From: Thermoguttaceae bacterium
GTDB taxonomy: Bacteria; Planctomycetota; Planctomycetia; Pirellulales; Thermoguttaceae
DNA length: 64,000 nt
Direction of reading: 5' to 3'
Assembly: GCA_017408405.1 (NCBI GenBank)
Contig: JAFQUP010000217.1
Coordinates: forward strand, 19,188 to 83,187
Part shown: one piece after another, positions 14,807 through 23,016 of the stretch
Numbering within the stretch: the stretch's first letter is position 1
Layout of the letters: each line of letters opens with the position of its first letter
Notes under the pieces: generated by a model
Told to the model about the DNA's origin: nothing
Database searches by the model: none
Seen by the model: the letters and a program-made list of their open reading frames with translations, nothing else
Position numbers and translations under genes: made by a program

Positions 14807-16981
14807 ATGCGTCAGAAATTTTTGATGCGCCTTTTTACCGCGTTTCTTATTTTGGGGCTACTTTCATGGGGTGGAAGTTCCCTCTCTTTTATCGGTTTTG
14901 ATTTTTCGATGAATTCGGTCGTTTGCGCGCAGGATAACGAGCTGGATGAAGAAGCGGAAGAAGCTGGCGACGAAGAGGAAATGACCGATGAAGAGGAAGC
15001 CGATGATGAAGAAGCTGACGAAGACGTTGGCGACGATGATGAAATGGCTGACGATGAAGAGGCGGTTGATGACGAGGATGCTGAAGATGAGGAAGCGGCA
15101 GGGGATGGGATCGTTCAAAATGAAGTGCTTCCGCCCGCTCCGGTCATGCCCGCGGAAGTGAATCTTCGCCAGGTTTTCAACACGATGGATTCATTTGGCG
15201 GTTACGCGGCGTTTTGGAAAGTACTTGCGGCGATTATTGTTTATCTGATTTGGGTATTTTCCCTTGACTGGATCAGTCGAGATTGCTATTTCCACGCGTA
15301 CAGTACGAAAAAATGGGTCACTCTTTCCTACGGCTGTTTCTGGGGAGGTATGCTTCTTTGCTGGCTGATTCCTTTTTTCTGGGTGAGTTACCTTTTCCTG
15401 CTGGCCGGTACGTTCGTTCCTGTCGCGATGTTCGTCAAAATGCATAATCAGGATCTTTCCAGCGGTGAGCAGGTTTTGACGCCGGAGCATTTGCGGTTTG
15501 TTTTCGCGCATTTGATGGCGCATGTTGGAGTGAAGGTCTCAACGAAGCCTCGCAAGCGGAATGATTTCCCGATTACGCTGATGACTCACGGCAAGGACAA
15601 ATCCGTGACGGAACCATGGCGTATCCAGGCGAACGCTCATCCCGGGTTTAACGGCGCACGGGAGATACTTTCCAAAATCATGACCTTCCATCCGGAAGGA
15701 ATGATGCTTGATTTTACGGCAAATGGAGTTTCGTCCCGTTATCTTCTGGACGGGGTTTGGAATAATTCGGAAGCGTTTCCGCGTGAATTGGCGGATCCCG
15801 CGCTCCAGGCACTGAAAATCCTTTGCGGCATGAAGCCGGAAGATCGAAAGAATCGTCAGGAAGGCGTTTTTGATGTTGAGTTTGAGTACTCGTACACATA
15901 TCCGGAAGACCGACTGAAAGTGAAGAGGGCGGAGGACGCTCTCCAGGGTGTGAATATTAAGGATGACCGCGCGAAGTATCATGAACTTCAGCGGGAACTG
16001 GAAAAGGCCAAAGAAGCGGTTCGTCCTCCGGAAAAAAGAGTCCGAAAAGGAGTCATTAATTTTTCCACGCAGGGGGTTCAGGGAGGCGAACGCGCGATTT
16101 TCATGTTTGAGCAGAGCAAAAGCCCCTTCTCTTCCATGGAAGATCTTGGCATGAGTTCTGAAATGGCGGCTGCTCTTAAGAAACAGCTTACCGCGGAAAA
16201 GGGAATTTTCGTTTTTGCCGCTCCGCCTTCCAATGGACTTCGCACGACCATGAAAATGGCACTTTTGAAAACGGACCGGTACACGCGGGAATTTTATGAA
16301 ATTGAAGACGGCATTCATGAGTATGAAGAAGTGGAAAACGTGACGAAAGTTCCGATTCACTCAAAAGAGCTGGATGAATGGCGTTCCGAAATGCGTTCTC
16401 TCTTCCTTAAAGACCCGAATGTGGTGATTGTGCGTGATATTCCGTATCCGGAGATTCTGGATGACATGATGGAAGAGATTGAAAATGAAGAACGCTTCAT
16501 GGTGACGACCGCTCGCGCGAAGGACGCGGCTGAGGCGCTTCTGCGTATTATGGCTACCAAGTGTGACGCGAAAAAGTGGGCAGCGAACGTAAATGGTGTC
16601 CTTTGCCAGCGTTTGGTGCGAAATCTTTGCGAGCACTGCAAAGAGATTTATCAGCCGCCGGTTGAGACGCTTAAGCAGATTGGAGCGAAAGAGCGAATTT
16701 CTCTTTATCGTACTCCGACACCAGTTCAGCCCAAGCCGGGGGAAAAACCGCAGGAACCTTGCGGAGAATGTCACGCGTTGGGATTTTCCGGTCGAAAAGC
16801 CATGTTTGAGTTGGTAATTGTGGGAGATGCTACTCGTCAGGCGCTCCTCACGACGCCGAAACTTGAGGCGGTTCGGGCAGCGTTAAAGAAGGATGGAAAT
16901 CAGTTTATGATTTCTGAAGGAATGCGTTTTGTGCGTGAAGGTTCCACTTCTCTTCAGGAACTCAAGCGCGCGCTTTCGTGA
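14807..16981 (+). CDS. Membrane-embedded GspE/PilB-family protein with degenerate ATPase motifs
   Basis: The 724-residue protein has a signal-like hydrophobic start ending VVCAQDN, a run of about 60 Asp/Glu residues (about 45-105), and three further hydrophobic segments between about 137 and 213. From about 240 to the end it follows the type II secretion/type IV pilus ATPase fold. The tetra-cysteine domain (CEHC and CGEC around 610-660) and the NGVLCQRLVRNLCEHCKE segment are clear. The catalytic motifs are altered: the P-loop is APPSNGLRTT where GPTGSGKTT is usual, the Walker B/Glu box is KDPNVVIVRDIPYP where RQDPDIIMVGEIRD is usual, and the His-box residue is lost (TTARAKDA). The family powers pilus or pseudopilus assembly; here ATP hydrolysis looks unlikely and a tethered structural role is more plausible. 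A CvpA-like gene follows. Confidence 0.8.
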   Translation: MRQKFLMRLFTAFLILGLLSWGGSSLSFIGFDFSMNSVVCAQDNELDEEAEEAGDEEEMTDEEEADDEEADEDVGDDDEMADDEEAVDDEDAEDEEAAGDGIVQNEVLPPAPVMPAEVNLRQVFNTMDSFGGYAAFWKVLAAIIVYLIWVFSLDWISRDCYFHAYSTKKWVTLSYGCFWGGMLLCWLIPFFWVSYLFLLAGTFVPVAMFVKMHNQDLSSGEQVLTPEHLRFVFAHLMAHVGVKVSTKPRKRNDFPITLMTHGKDKSVTEPWRIQANAHPGFNGAREILSKIMTFHPEGMMLDFTANGVSSRYLLDGVWNNSEAFPRELADPALQALKILCGMKPEDRKNRQEGVFDVEFEYSYTYPEDRLKVKRAEDALQGVNIKDDRAKYHELQRELEKAKEAVRPPEKRVRKGVINFSTQGVQGGERAIFMFEQSKSPFSSMEDLGMSSEMAAALKKQLTAEKGIFVFAAPPSNGLRTTMKMALLKTDRYTREFYEIEDGIHEYEEVENVTKVPIHSKELDEWRSEMRSLFLKDPNVVIVRDIPYPEILDDMMEEIENEERFMVTTARAKDAAEALLRIMATKCDAKKWAANVNGVLCQRLVRNLCEHCKEIYQPPVETLKQIGAKERISLYRTPTPVQPKPGEKPQEPCGECHALGFSGRKAMFELVIVGDATRQALLTTPKLEAVRAALKKDGNQFMISEGMRFVREGSTSLQELKRALS

Positions 16982-17010
16982 GTCGTTAAGCGGCGGTGAG
17001 TCTCTTGAGT

Positions 17011-17036
17011 GAGCGGGAAAGCTATTTTTCCCGCTC
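17011..17036 (+). terminator. Hairpin downstream of the GspE-like gene (no U-tract)
   Basis: GAGCGGGAAA (17011-17020) and TTTCCCGCTC (17027-17036) form a perfect 10-bp stem with a 6-nt loop. No U-run follows, so it may be a 3'-end stabiliser or a weak terminator; the next gene could be partly co-transcribed. Confidence 0.5.
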
Positions 17037-17149
17037 TGTGAAACGTCACTAACGGTATTTCCAAATTTATTTTAAGCGGAAGAATTTTCCATGGAATACC
17101 ATTTTCGGCCTGAAATAATTAAAACCTTGAAATCAAGACAGGATTAAAT

Positions 17150-17761
17150 ATGCTGAATGTCGTCATCCTTTTCATTTTCGCGGCTGTTTTGGGAGCTGCG
17201 CTTCGAGACAGTCTCTGGTCCAATACGATTCGTTTTTTCAATGTGCTTTTTGGAGCGCTTGCCGCTTCAACGCTTGGTCCGTCTATTGCGGCAATGCTAC
17301 GTGGAATCGCTCCGTCCCGCGCGTTCTTTTTCTACTTTTTGGCGATGTGGCTCGTTTTTTGGGTTGTCTGCGGACTTCTTCAGGTTACGACCAATAAACT
17401 GAGCCGGGTCAAAGTTAAATTTGACCCGAAAGTTGATCTTTACGGCGGATACGCCGCGGCCTTCCTGATGGCGTGTGTTTTTACGTCGTTCACTATGTTT
17501 ACGCTTCACCAGGCTCCATTGGCCAAATCATTCATGTTCAAGAGTTTCAATTCTTCTGAAAGAATGATTCTTGGAACTGCTCCGGACCGTCAGTGGTACA
17601 CTTTCTACGCTTATGTCGGCGGCGGCGCGATGGGAGGCAGTCAGGAGGCGAAAGATTTTGAGGCGTATCGCCGCGGCTGTGATTCTTTCCGGGGCGCGGT
17701 AGAAGATAATGTGAAAAAGACGGGAACGACCGGAATCGCGAATACTGCCTCGTTTAAATAG
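17150..17761 (+). CDS. CvpA-like integral membrane protein
   Basis: The 203-residue protein has four hydrophobic segments in the first 125 residues (starting MLNVVILFIFAAVLGAALRD) and a polar C-terminal tail. The first segment, the short turn and the SRAFFFYFLAMWLVFWVV helix resemble the CvpA family (colicin V production), a set of small inner-membrane proteins whose molecular role is poorly defined. In planctomycete-type genomes similar proteins are common singletons. It follows the GspE-like gene by about 170 bp and is closed by a terminator. Assignment is by topology and weak motif similarity, so a different four-helix membrane family cannot be excluded. Confidence 0.6.
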   Translation: MLNVVILFIFAAVLGAALRDSLWSNTIRFFNVLFGALAASTLGPSIAAMLRGIAPSRAFFFYFLAMWLVFWVVCGLLQVTTNKLSRVKVKFDPKVDLYGGYAAAFLMACVFTSFTMFTLHQAPLAKSFMFKSFNSSERMILGTAPDRQWYTFYAYVGGGAMGGSQEAKDFEAYRRGCDSFRGAVEDNVKKTGTTGIANTASFK

Positions 17762-17802
17762 GAATTTGAGTACAGACAGTGCTTTCAAATGTCGATTAAA
17801 CT

Positions 17803-17840
17803 GCCGTTTCTTTCGAGAAGAGGCGGCGGTTTTTGTTTTT
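17803..17840 (+). terminator. Rho-independent terminator of the CvpA-like gene
   Basis: GCCGTTTCTT (17803-17812) pairs with AAGAGGCGGC (17818-17827), including two G-U pairs, around TCGAG, and is followed by GGTTTTTGTTTTTT. Confidence 0.8.
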
Positions 17841-17889
17841 TGAAGGTGAAGATAATTTTTGGGGTTTTGAAATTACGGAAGGTTTTCTC

Positions 17890-18594
17890 ATGAAAAAATT
17901 TAATTGTTGTGCGGTTTTTTCTCTCGTTTTTTGCGTGATTTGTTCTATTTTTCAGGTTTCCGCGCTTCTGGGAGAAGAGCTTTACCAGAAATTTCAACCG
18001 GAAAAAACCAGTCGTATTCGCGAGGCGACGGAATGGAGTAATTTTCGCGCGAACTCAACGACGAATATTGCCCTTCCCCGTGTTCTGCTCATTGGCGATT
18101 CAATCGTAGCAGGTTATCAAGGGGCAGTAACGGAAAAACTGCGAGGCTCAATGAACGTTTCTTTTTGGGCTTCGTCAAAATGCGTGACGGATCCATCTTA
18201 TTTTCAAGAGCTGGATTTGGTTTTGAGCGCTGACCGGTACGACGTAATTTCATTTAATAATGGTCTGCACAGTCTCAATACGGACCGTGCGGAATGGACG
18301 TTCGCGTATTCGCAGGCCGTGAAATTCATTCGCGCGAAATGCCCGAATTCACGTCTTTTCATCGTGACATCGACCCCGCTGAAAGATCCGGAGTTGACGA
18401 AAAAGGCAATGGAGCTGAATGAAATTACCCTTAAAACAGCAGAGGCGGAAAATTTGCCGGTAATTGATCTTTTTGAGTTGATGAATCCATTGGATCGCGA
18501 TGCGTTTTGGAGCGATACTTACCATTACCACGCGAAAGGGCGTGAAATGCAGGCGGAGAAGATCGTGGAAAACGTAAAGGCCGGTAAGAATTAA
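17890..18594 (+). CDS. Exported SGNH-hydrolase-type esterase/lipase-like protein
   Basis: The 234-residue protein begins at ATG 17890 with a signal peptide (MKKFNCCAVFSLVFCVICS). The SGNH blocks are present: LLIGDSIVAGY with the Ser nucleophile, an NNGLHSL segment at the Asn block, and SDTYHYHAKG near the end carrying the catalytic Asp and His. The family includes esterases, rhamnogalacturonan acetylesterases and peptidoglycan or glycan deacetylases; substrate cannot be assigned here. Being exported, it may remove acyl groups from polysaccharide. The Gly block is not obvious. It sits alone between a terminator and a repeat-containing spacer. A TTG start at 17833 lies inside the terminator U-tract and is rejected. 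Confidence 0.8.
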   Translation: MKKFNCCAVFSLVFCVICSIFQVSALLGEELYQKFQPEKTSRIREATEWSNFRANSTTNIALPRVLLIGDSIVAGYQGAVTEKLRGSMNVSFWASSKCVTDPSYFQELDLVLSADRYDVISFNNGLHSLNTDRAEWTFAYSQAVKFIRAKCPNSRLFIVTSTPLKDPELTKKAMELNEITLKTAEAENLPVIDLFELMNPLDRDAFWSDTYHYHAKGREMQAEKIVENVKAGKN

Positions 18595-18666
18595 GAGCTT
18601 TTTCCAAAACTGTTTCACTTGAGAAAAAAGCGAGTTTTGAATTTTGGAAGGTACCGGAAGTTCCAT
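18593..18666 (-). repeat. Dispersed intergenic repeat, partial copy J (inverted orientation)
   Basis: Read on the reverse strand this shows GGAACTTCCGGTACCTTCC, AAAATTCAAAACTCGC, ACAGTTTTGGAAAAAG and CTCTTAA, matching the 3' half of the repeat family. It is the clearest copy in the opposite orientation. The rest of 18595-18913 shows nothing else. Confidence 0.6.
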
Positions 18667-18913
18667 GGATTTGAAAGTGTGTTGGACTTTCGGAAGGTAA
18701 TGTTTTTAAAAGTTTCTGAAAAAAAGAGATAAACTTTAGAGGCTATCTTTCGCCCGCCCGGGATTTTTGGACGATTGCGGAACTTTGGAGAATTTTCTAC
18801 CGATGGAAGCTCCTCATACGTGATTTTTCCGGTTTAATCAGGTCTTTTGGAATTCTTTGACCTGAAAGGGAAAAGAAAGGGAAATTTTTTGAAAAAATTT
18901 GGGGGTTGGCTAC

Positions 18914-18941
18914 TTGAAAAAAAGTTCATGATGGGTAAAAT
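18914..18941 (+). promoter_or_regulatory. Sigma70-type promoter of purH
   Basis: TTGAAA (18914-18919) and TAAAAT (18936-18941) are separated by 16 bp, with a leader of about 70 nt to the ATG at 19018. No purine riboswitch signature was seen. Confidence 0.75.
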
Positions 18942-19017
18942 AAAAGTGGAAAAAGTTTTTGTTTTTTATTTATTTTGCCAATTAGAACCGGTTGCCGGTA
19001 AAAAGGGGTATTGAATC

Positions 19018-20592
19018 ATGGATTCACCGAAAGTCAAGCGTGCGATCATCAGCGTCAGCGACAAAACCGACCTCGACATTTTCGCTAAAGGTCTCGTGGA
19101 TTTGGGCGTCGAAATTTTCAGTACCGGCGGGACACGCACTTTTCTTGAATCAAATGGAATTCCGTGCAAAGACATTTCTGCGTATACCGGTTTTCCGGAA
19201 ATGATGGATGGCCGTCTTAAGACACTTCATCCGTACGTTTTCGGCGGAATTCTTTGCCGTCATGACCGGGAAGATGATATGGCGGGTCTTGATGAACACG
19301 GAATTTTGACTTTTGAACTGGTCTGCGTCAATCTTTATCCTTTTGAGGCAACGATCGCGAAACCGGATGTTACGGCGGCTCAGGCGATCGAGAAGATTGA
19401 CATTGGTGGTCCTTCACTCGTTCGCGCGGCTGCCAAAAACCATAAATTCACTGCGATCGTGACGAACAAAGAGCAGTTTGCTCCTGTTTTGGAAAGCATG
19501 AAGGCGAATGACGGAGCCACGACGTTTGAGCTTCGCCGTCAGCTTGCTGCCGAGGCCTTCAATCACACGGCAAAATATGATCGCGCGATTGCGAACTGGT
19601 TTTCCAAAGAGGTTGGTGAAGGTGATTTTCCGCAGACGCTTGGAGTTACGTTTGAACGTTCCGCCACACTTCGCTACGGTGAGAATCCGCACCAGAAGGC
19701 TGCTGTTTACGCGGGTCCAAACGTTGATAAGGTTCCGAATATCATTCGCGCGAAGCAGCTGAATGGCAAGGAACTTTCGTACAATAATCTGATGGATCTT
19801 GACGCGGCTCTGGGAATTGTCCTGCGCAGCAAAAATCCGGCCTGTTCAGTCATTAAACATAATAATCCGTGCGGTGCTGCCGAGGGTACGACTCTCGCGG
19901 AAGCGTGCGAACGCGCGATGGCTGGCGATCCTCTTTCCGCGTTCGGCTCTGTTTTGGGGATGAATCGTGTTTGCGATGAAGCCACCGCGAAAGTTCTCTG
20001 CGAGCCGGGGCTTTTCGTGGAAGCGATCGTAGCGGAAGACTTTGAACCGAAAGCGCTTGAACTGCTCACGACGGTTCCGAAATGGCGGAATAATGTGCGT
20101 TTGATGGCCGCTGGTGATTTGAGCCGTCCCCAGTCTGACTGGACTTGGCGGTGCATTGAGGGCGGAATGCTCGTTCAGAACGCGGACGTTCATGATGATC
20201 CGGAAGATCAGTGGCAGGTAATTACCAAAGCCGCTCCGACTGAAAAGCAGTTGGATGATCTTCGTTTTGCCTGGAATCTCTGCCGTTTCGTTAAGTCCAA
20301 CGCGATTGTTTTGTGCAAAGATCGAATGCTGCTTGGGGCTGGTGCCGGGCAGATGAGCCGCGTTGATTCGGTGAAGATTTCTATTGAGAAAGCGGGCGAC
20401 CGCATCGAAGGCGCGGTACTTGCCAGCGACGCGTTTTTCCCATTTGCTGACAGTATTGAGCTGGCGCACGCCAATGGAATTACCGCGTTGATTCAGCCTG
20501 GCGGTTCAAAACGCGATCAGGAAGTGATTGACGCGTGCGATAAATATGGAATCGCGATGATATTTACTGGTTATCGTCATTTCCGTCATTAA
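19018..20592 (+). CDS. purH: Bifunctional AICAR formyltransferase / IMP cyclohydrolase
   Basis: The 524-residue protein is full-length PurH. The N-terminal IMP cyclohydrolase domain carries RAIISVSDKTDLDIFAKGL and STGGTRTFLESNGI, then GRLKTLHP. The C-terminal AICAR transformylase domain carries RYGENPHQKAA, KHNNPCGAA and the final PGGSKRDQEVIDACDKYG. It performs the last two steps of de novo purine synthesis, formylating AICAR with 10-formyl-THF and closing the ring to IMP. It is transcribed alone and no other pur gene is in the window. Confidence 0.97.
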   Translation: MDSPKVKRAIISVSDKTDLDIFAKGLVDLGVEIFSTGGTRTFLESNGIPCKDISAYTGFPEMMDGRLKTLHPYVFGGILCRHDREDDMAGLDEHGILTFELVCVNLYPFEATIAKPDVTAAQAIEKIDIGGPSLVRAAAKNHKFTAIVTNKEQFAPVLESMKANDGATTFELRRQLAAEAFNHTAKYDRAIANWFSKEVGEGDFPQTLGVTFERSATLRYGENPHQKAAVYAGPNVDKVPNIIRAKQLNGKELSYNNLMDLDAALGIVLRSKNPACSVIKHNNPCGAAEGTTLAEACERAMAGDPLSAFGSVLGMNRVCDEATAKVLCEPGLFVEAIVAEDFEPKALELLTTVPKWRNNVRLMAAGDLSRPQSDWTWRCIEGGMLVQNADVHDDPEDQWQVITKAAPTEKQLDDLRFAWNLCRFVKSNAIVLCKDRMLLGAGAGQMSRVDSVKISIEKAGDRIEGAVLASDAFFPFADSIELAHANGITALIQPGGSKRDQEVIDACDKYGIAMIFTGYRHFRH

Positions 20593-21046
20593 ATTTATCG
20601 ACATCATTTGAGCTGAATGAAGACGGATTGAAAGAGATTCAGCCGTAATTTCAGAGTGTGACCGAACGTGAAATAAAACGCGTTCGGTCATGGTTTCATT
20701 TCATTCGCTCTTTTTACTGCCAACGCAGTATTGGCATTTCTGGATATTCAGGAGCGGATTGCTTTGATTTTTCGCAATTTTCTGAATTCAGACGTTTATT
20801 CCTCAATTTACTGTTTTTGGAAGTTTCCTTGAATGATTCAAGTTTAAGATTCAAGATGTCAACGAATTTCCAATGCGCCCAATGTCGTTTATTTTGGTGA
20901 AAAAATGACAGAAACTTCTCCTTGCGTCAAAGTTGGTCTATTCACCGAAAACATTCATTTTCAATAAAATAAATTTTGAGGAACTGGGGGCTGGAGAGTT
21001 TCCATTCCTGTCTTTTCTTTTTAAACCTTGGATTTGATTCGTAAAA
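20593..21046. other. Intergenic region between purH and metXW with hairpins
   Basis: After purH comes GCTGAAT/ATTCAGC (about 20611-20644), then TGACCGAACG (20659-20668) with CGTTCGGTCA (20681-20690), a perfect 10-bp stem with a 12-nt loop; neither has a strong U-tract. Nearer metXW lies the palindrome at 20828-20855. No gene and no SAM riboswitch pattern was recognised. Confidence 0.5.
20828..20855. promoter_or_regulatory. Palindrome with an extra half-site upstream of metXW, operator candidate
   Basis: CTTGAATGATTCAAG (20828-20842) is a perfect odd-centred palindrome, and GATTCAAG recurs at 20848-20855. It lies about 190 bp upstream of the metXW start. This arrangement resembles a repressor site, but no regulator is known. 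Confidence 0.35.
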
Positions 21047-22912
21047 ATGGCAGATATTTTTGAAAGCAGTGACTCCCAGCGCGGAGCATTTGAGCTTCCA
21101 TACGCTAAATCGCGTACTTTTCCGGGAACATTTACCCTGAAGCGAGGCGGAAGGCTTGAAGATGTGACCGTCGTTTACGAGACGTACGGCGAATTGAATG
21201 AAGCAAAAGATAACGTAATTCTCCTTAGTCACGCGCTGACCGGTGATTCTCATGTCGCGCGGCACGATATGAGCGATAATCCGGGCTGGTGGGATATTTT
21301 AATTGGCCCAGGAAAATCAATAGATACCAATCGATATTTTGTCATCTGTACCAATAATTTGGGCAGTTGCCGAGGTACGACCGGTCCGGTTTCGGTGAAT
21401 CCCGCGACAGGGAAACCTTATGGCGCTTCATTCCCGGAAGTCACGATGGAAGACAATGTGAAACTTCAGAAAATGCTTTTGGATGAACTTGGCATCCGCA
21501 AGCTGCTTGCTGTTGTGGGCGGATCTGTCGGGGGAATGATGTGCCTGATTTGGGCAGCTCAATATCCGGATATGGTTCAGGGGGCCGTAACGCTTGCGAC
21601 GAGTCCGTGTCTGACGAGCCAGGCCATCGCGTTTGATGTGGTTGGAAGAAATGCCATTACCAGCGATCCGAATTTTCACGGCGGGGATTACTACGGAAAG
21701 GAAGAAGGTCCCAGTGTCGGTTTGGCCATTGCGCGAATGCTTGGGCACATTACGTATCTTTCCAGAGAGTCCATGATTCGGAAATTTGATGTGGAAACAG
21801 ATCGGTGCAACGCGCGAAAAATTGAGACGCAGTTTGAGACAGAGTTCGCGGTTGGTTCTTATTTGGCGCACCAAGGGTCAAAATTTAATGAACGTTTTGA
21901 CGCGAACAGCTACATTACGCTGACGTACGCGTGCGATTTCATGGATTTTGGCGACAATGTTCCTGAGATCGCGGAAAATCTCGCATCGTCAAAATGCAAA
22001 TGGCTCATCATGAGTTTTTCGTCGGACTGGCTTCTTCCTCCTTACCAGTCGGCACAGATAGTGGACGCGCTTATTTCGCAGAAAAAAGCGGTTAGTTACG
22101 TTAATATTCAGAGTGACGCGGGCCATGACGCTTTCCTGCTTCCGCTTCAGCTTAGTACCTATGGGGGGCTGATTGAGCATTTTGTTAATAATCTGCATGA
22201 TTCGCTGATGACGGAACAGAGCCGGAAAAAGGATATTCATTTGGTTACGGATGTTCATGAAACGCCCTGCTCTCCGAGTGATTTGGGGACCTTTCAGGAT
22301 GGCTTCGGGCGTTCTCATGATGGACGGCTTGACTTTGAATCCATTTTGGAACTGATTCCGCAGCACGCGAGTGTTTTGGATTTGGGCTGCGGAAATGGTG
22401 ACTTGCTGAAACGTCTCCGGCAGCGCAGTTCGAAAAGTCGGCTGATGGGCGTTGAGCTGAGTGAACGCTGCATCCAGAAATGTGTTGCGCGAGGGTTGGA
22501 TGTCGTTCAAAAGGATATTAATGAAGGGCTTAAGGCTTTTCATGATCGCCAGTACGAATACGTTGTTCTTTCCTGCACGATGCAGACAATTAAGGAAGTG
22601 GAGCATGTTCTGGAAGAAATGCTGCGAGTTGGGCGTTTTGCGATCGTAAGTTTCCCGAACAGCGCGTACCTGCCGTGGAGAACACGACTGTTTAAGGATG
22701 GAAAAATGCCCAAAATCGGCTGCGACAGTGAAAAATCGTGGTTCAATACGAAAGATTTGCGTTTTCTGACCTTGGCTGATTTTCATCAATTTTGCGATGA
22801 AAAAGGTTATTCTGTCCGGCGTCAGATCGCGTTGGACACGATTAAAGGAACGAAAGTTTTCCAGAATCCGAACGATAACGCGAGTATGGCCATCGTGGAA
22901 TTGAGCCGTTAA
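21047..22912 (+). CDS. Fused homoserine O-acetyltransferase (MetX) and MetW protein
   Basis: The 621-residue protein joins two normally separate proteins. Residues 1-390 are MetX, an alpha/beta hydrolase: SHALTGDSH (61-69), nucleophile Ser160 in GGSVGGMM, Asp327 in SSDWLLPP and His360 in AGHDAF complete the triad. MetX acylates L-homoserine at the start of methionine synthesis. Residues about 425-615 are MetW, a SAM-methyltransferase-fold protein with LDLGCGNGDLL (444-454), SFPNSAYLPWR and the family's late WFNTKDLRFLTLADF. In proteobacteria metX and metW are adjacent and MetW is needed for full MetX activity, so fusion fits a complex. The join (390-425) is polar and shows no internal stop or start. 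Whether the acyl donor is acetyl- or succinyl-CoA is not proven. Confidence 0.93.
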   Translation: MADIFESSDSQRGAFELPYAKSRTFPGTFTLKRGGRLEDVTVVYETYGELNEAKDNVILLSHALTGDSHVARHDMSDNPGWWDILIGPGKSIDTNRYFVICTNNLGSCRGTTGPVSVNPATGKPYGASFPEVTMEDNVKLQKMLLDELGIRKLLAVVGGSVGGMMCLIWAAQYPDMVQGAVTLATSPCLTSQAIAFDVVGRNAITSDPNFHGGDYYGKEEGPSVGLAIARMLGHITYLSRESMIRKFDVETDRCNARKIETQFETEFAVGSYLAHQGSKFNERFDANSYITLTYACDFMDFGDNVPEIAENLASSKCKWLIMSFSSDWLLPPYQSAQIVDALISQKKAVSYVNIQSDAGHDAFLLPLQLSTYGGLIEHFVNNLHDSLMTEQSRKKDIHLVTDVHETPCSPSDLGTFQDGFGRSHDGRLDFESILELIPQHASVLDLGCGNGDLLKRLRQRSSKSRLMGVELSERCIQKCVARGLDVVQKDINEGLKAFHDRQYEYVVLSCTMQTIKEVEHVLEEMLRVGRFAIVSFPNSAYLPWRTRLFKDGKMPKIGCDSEKSWFNTKDLRFLTLADFHQFCDEKGYSVRRQIALDTIKGTKVFQNPNDNASMAIVELSR

Positions 22913-22944
22913 GAGTTTTTTAGATTCAGCTCTTGAATCATTGG

Positions 22945-22985
22945 GGCCGAAAATCTTTCCTATTGGGATTTTCGGCCATTTTCTT
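22945..22985 (+). terminator. Rho-independent terminator of metXW
   Basis: GGCCGAAAATC (22945-22955) pairs perfectly with GATTTTCGGCC (22967-22977), followed by ATTTTCTTCC. Confidence 0.75.
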
Positions 22986-23016
22986 CCTTCACTGCCTTCA
23001 TTTAGGAAATCGGTTT

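Noticed and set aside
15539..16360. 273-codon reverse ORF
   Set aside because: Antisense shadow within the GspE-like gene, basic and Phe/Arg-rich, no start signals.
21989..22789. 266-codon reverse ORF opposite metXW
   Set aside because: Shadow of a confidently identified gene on the other strand.
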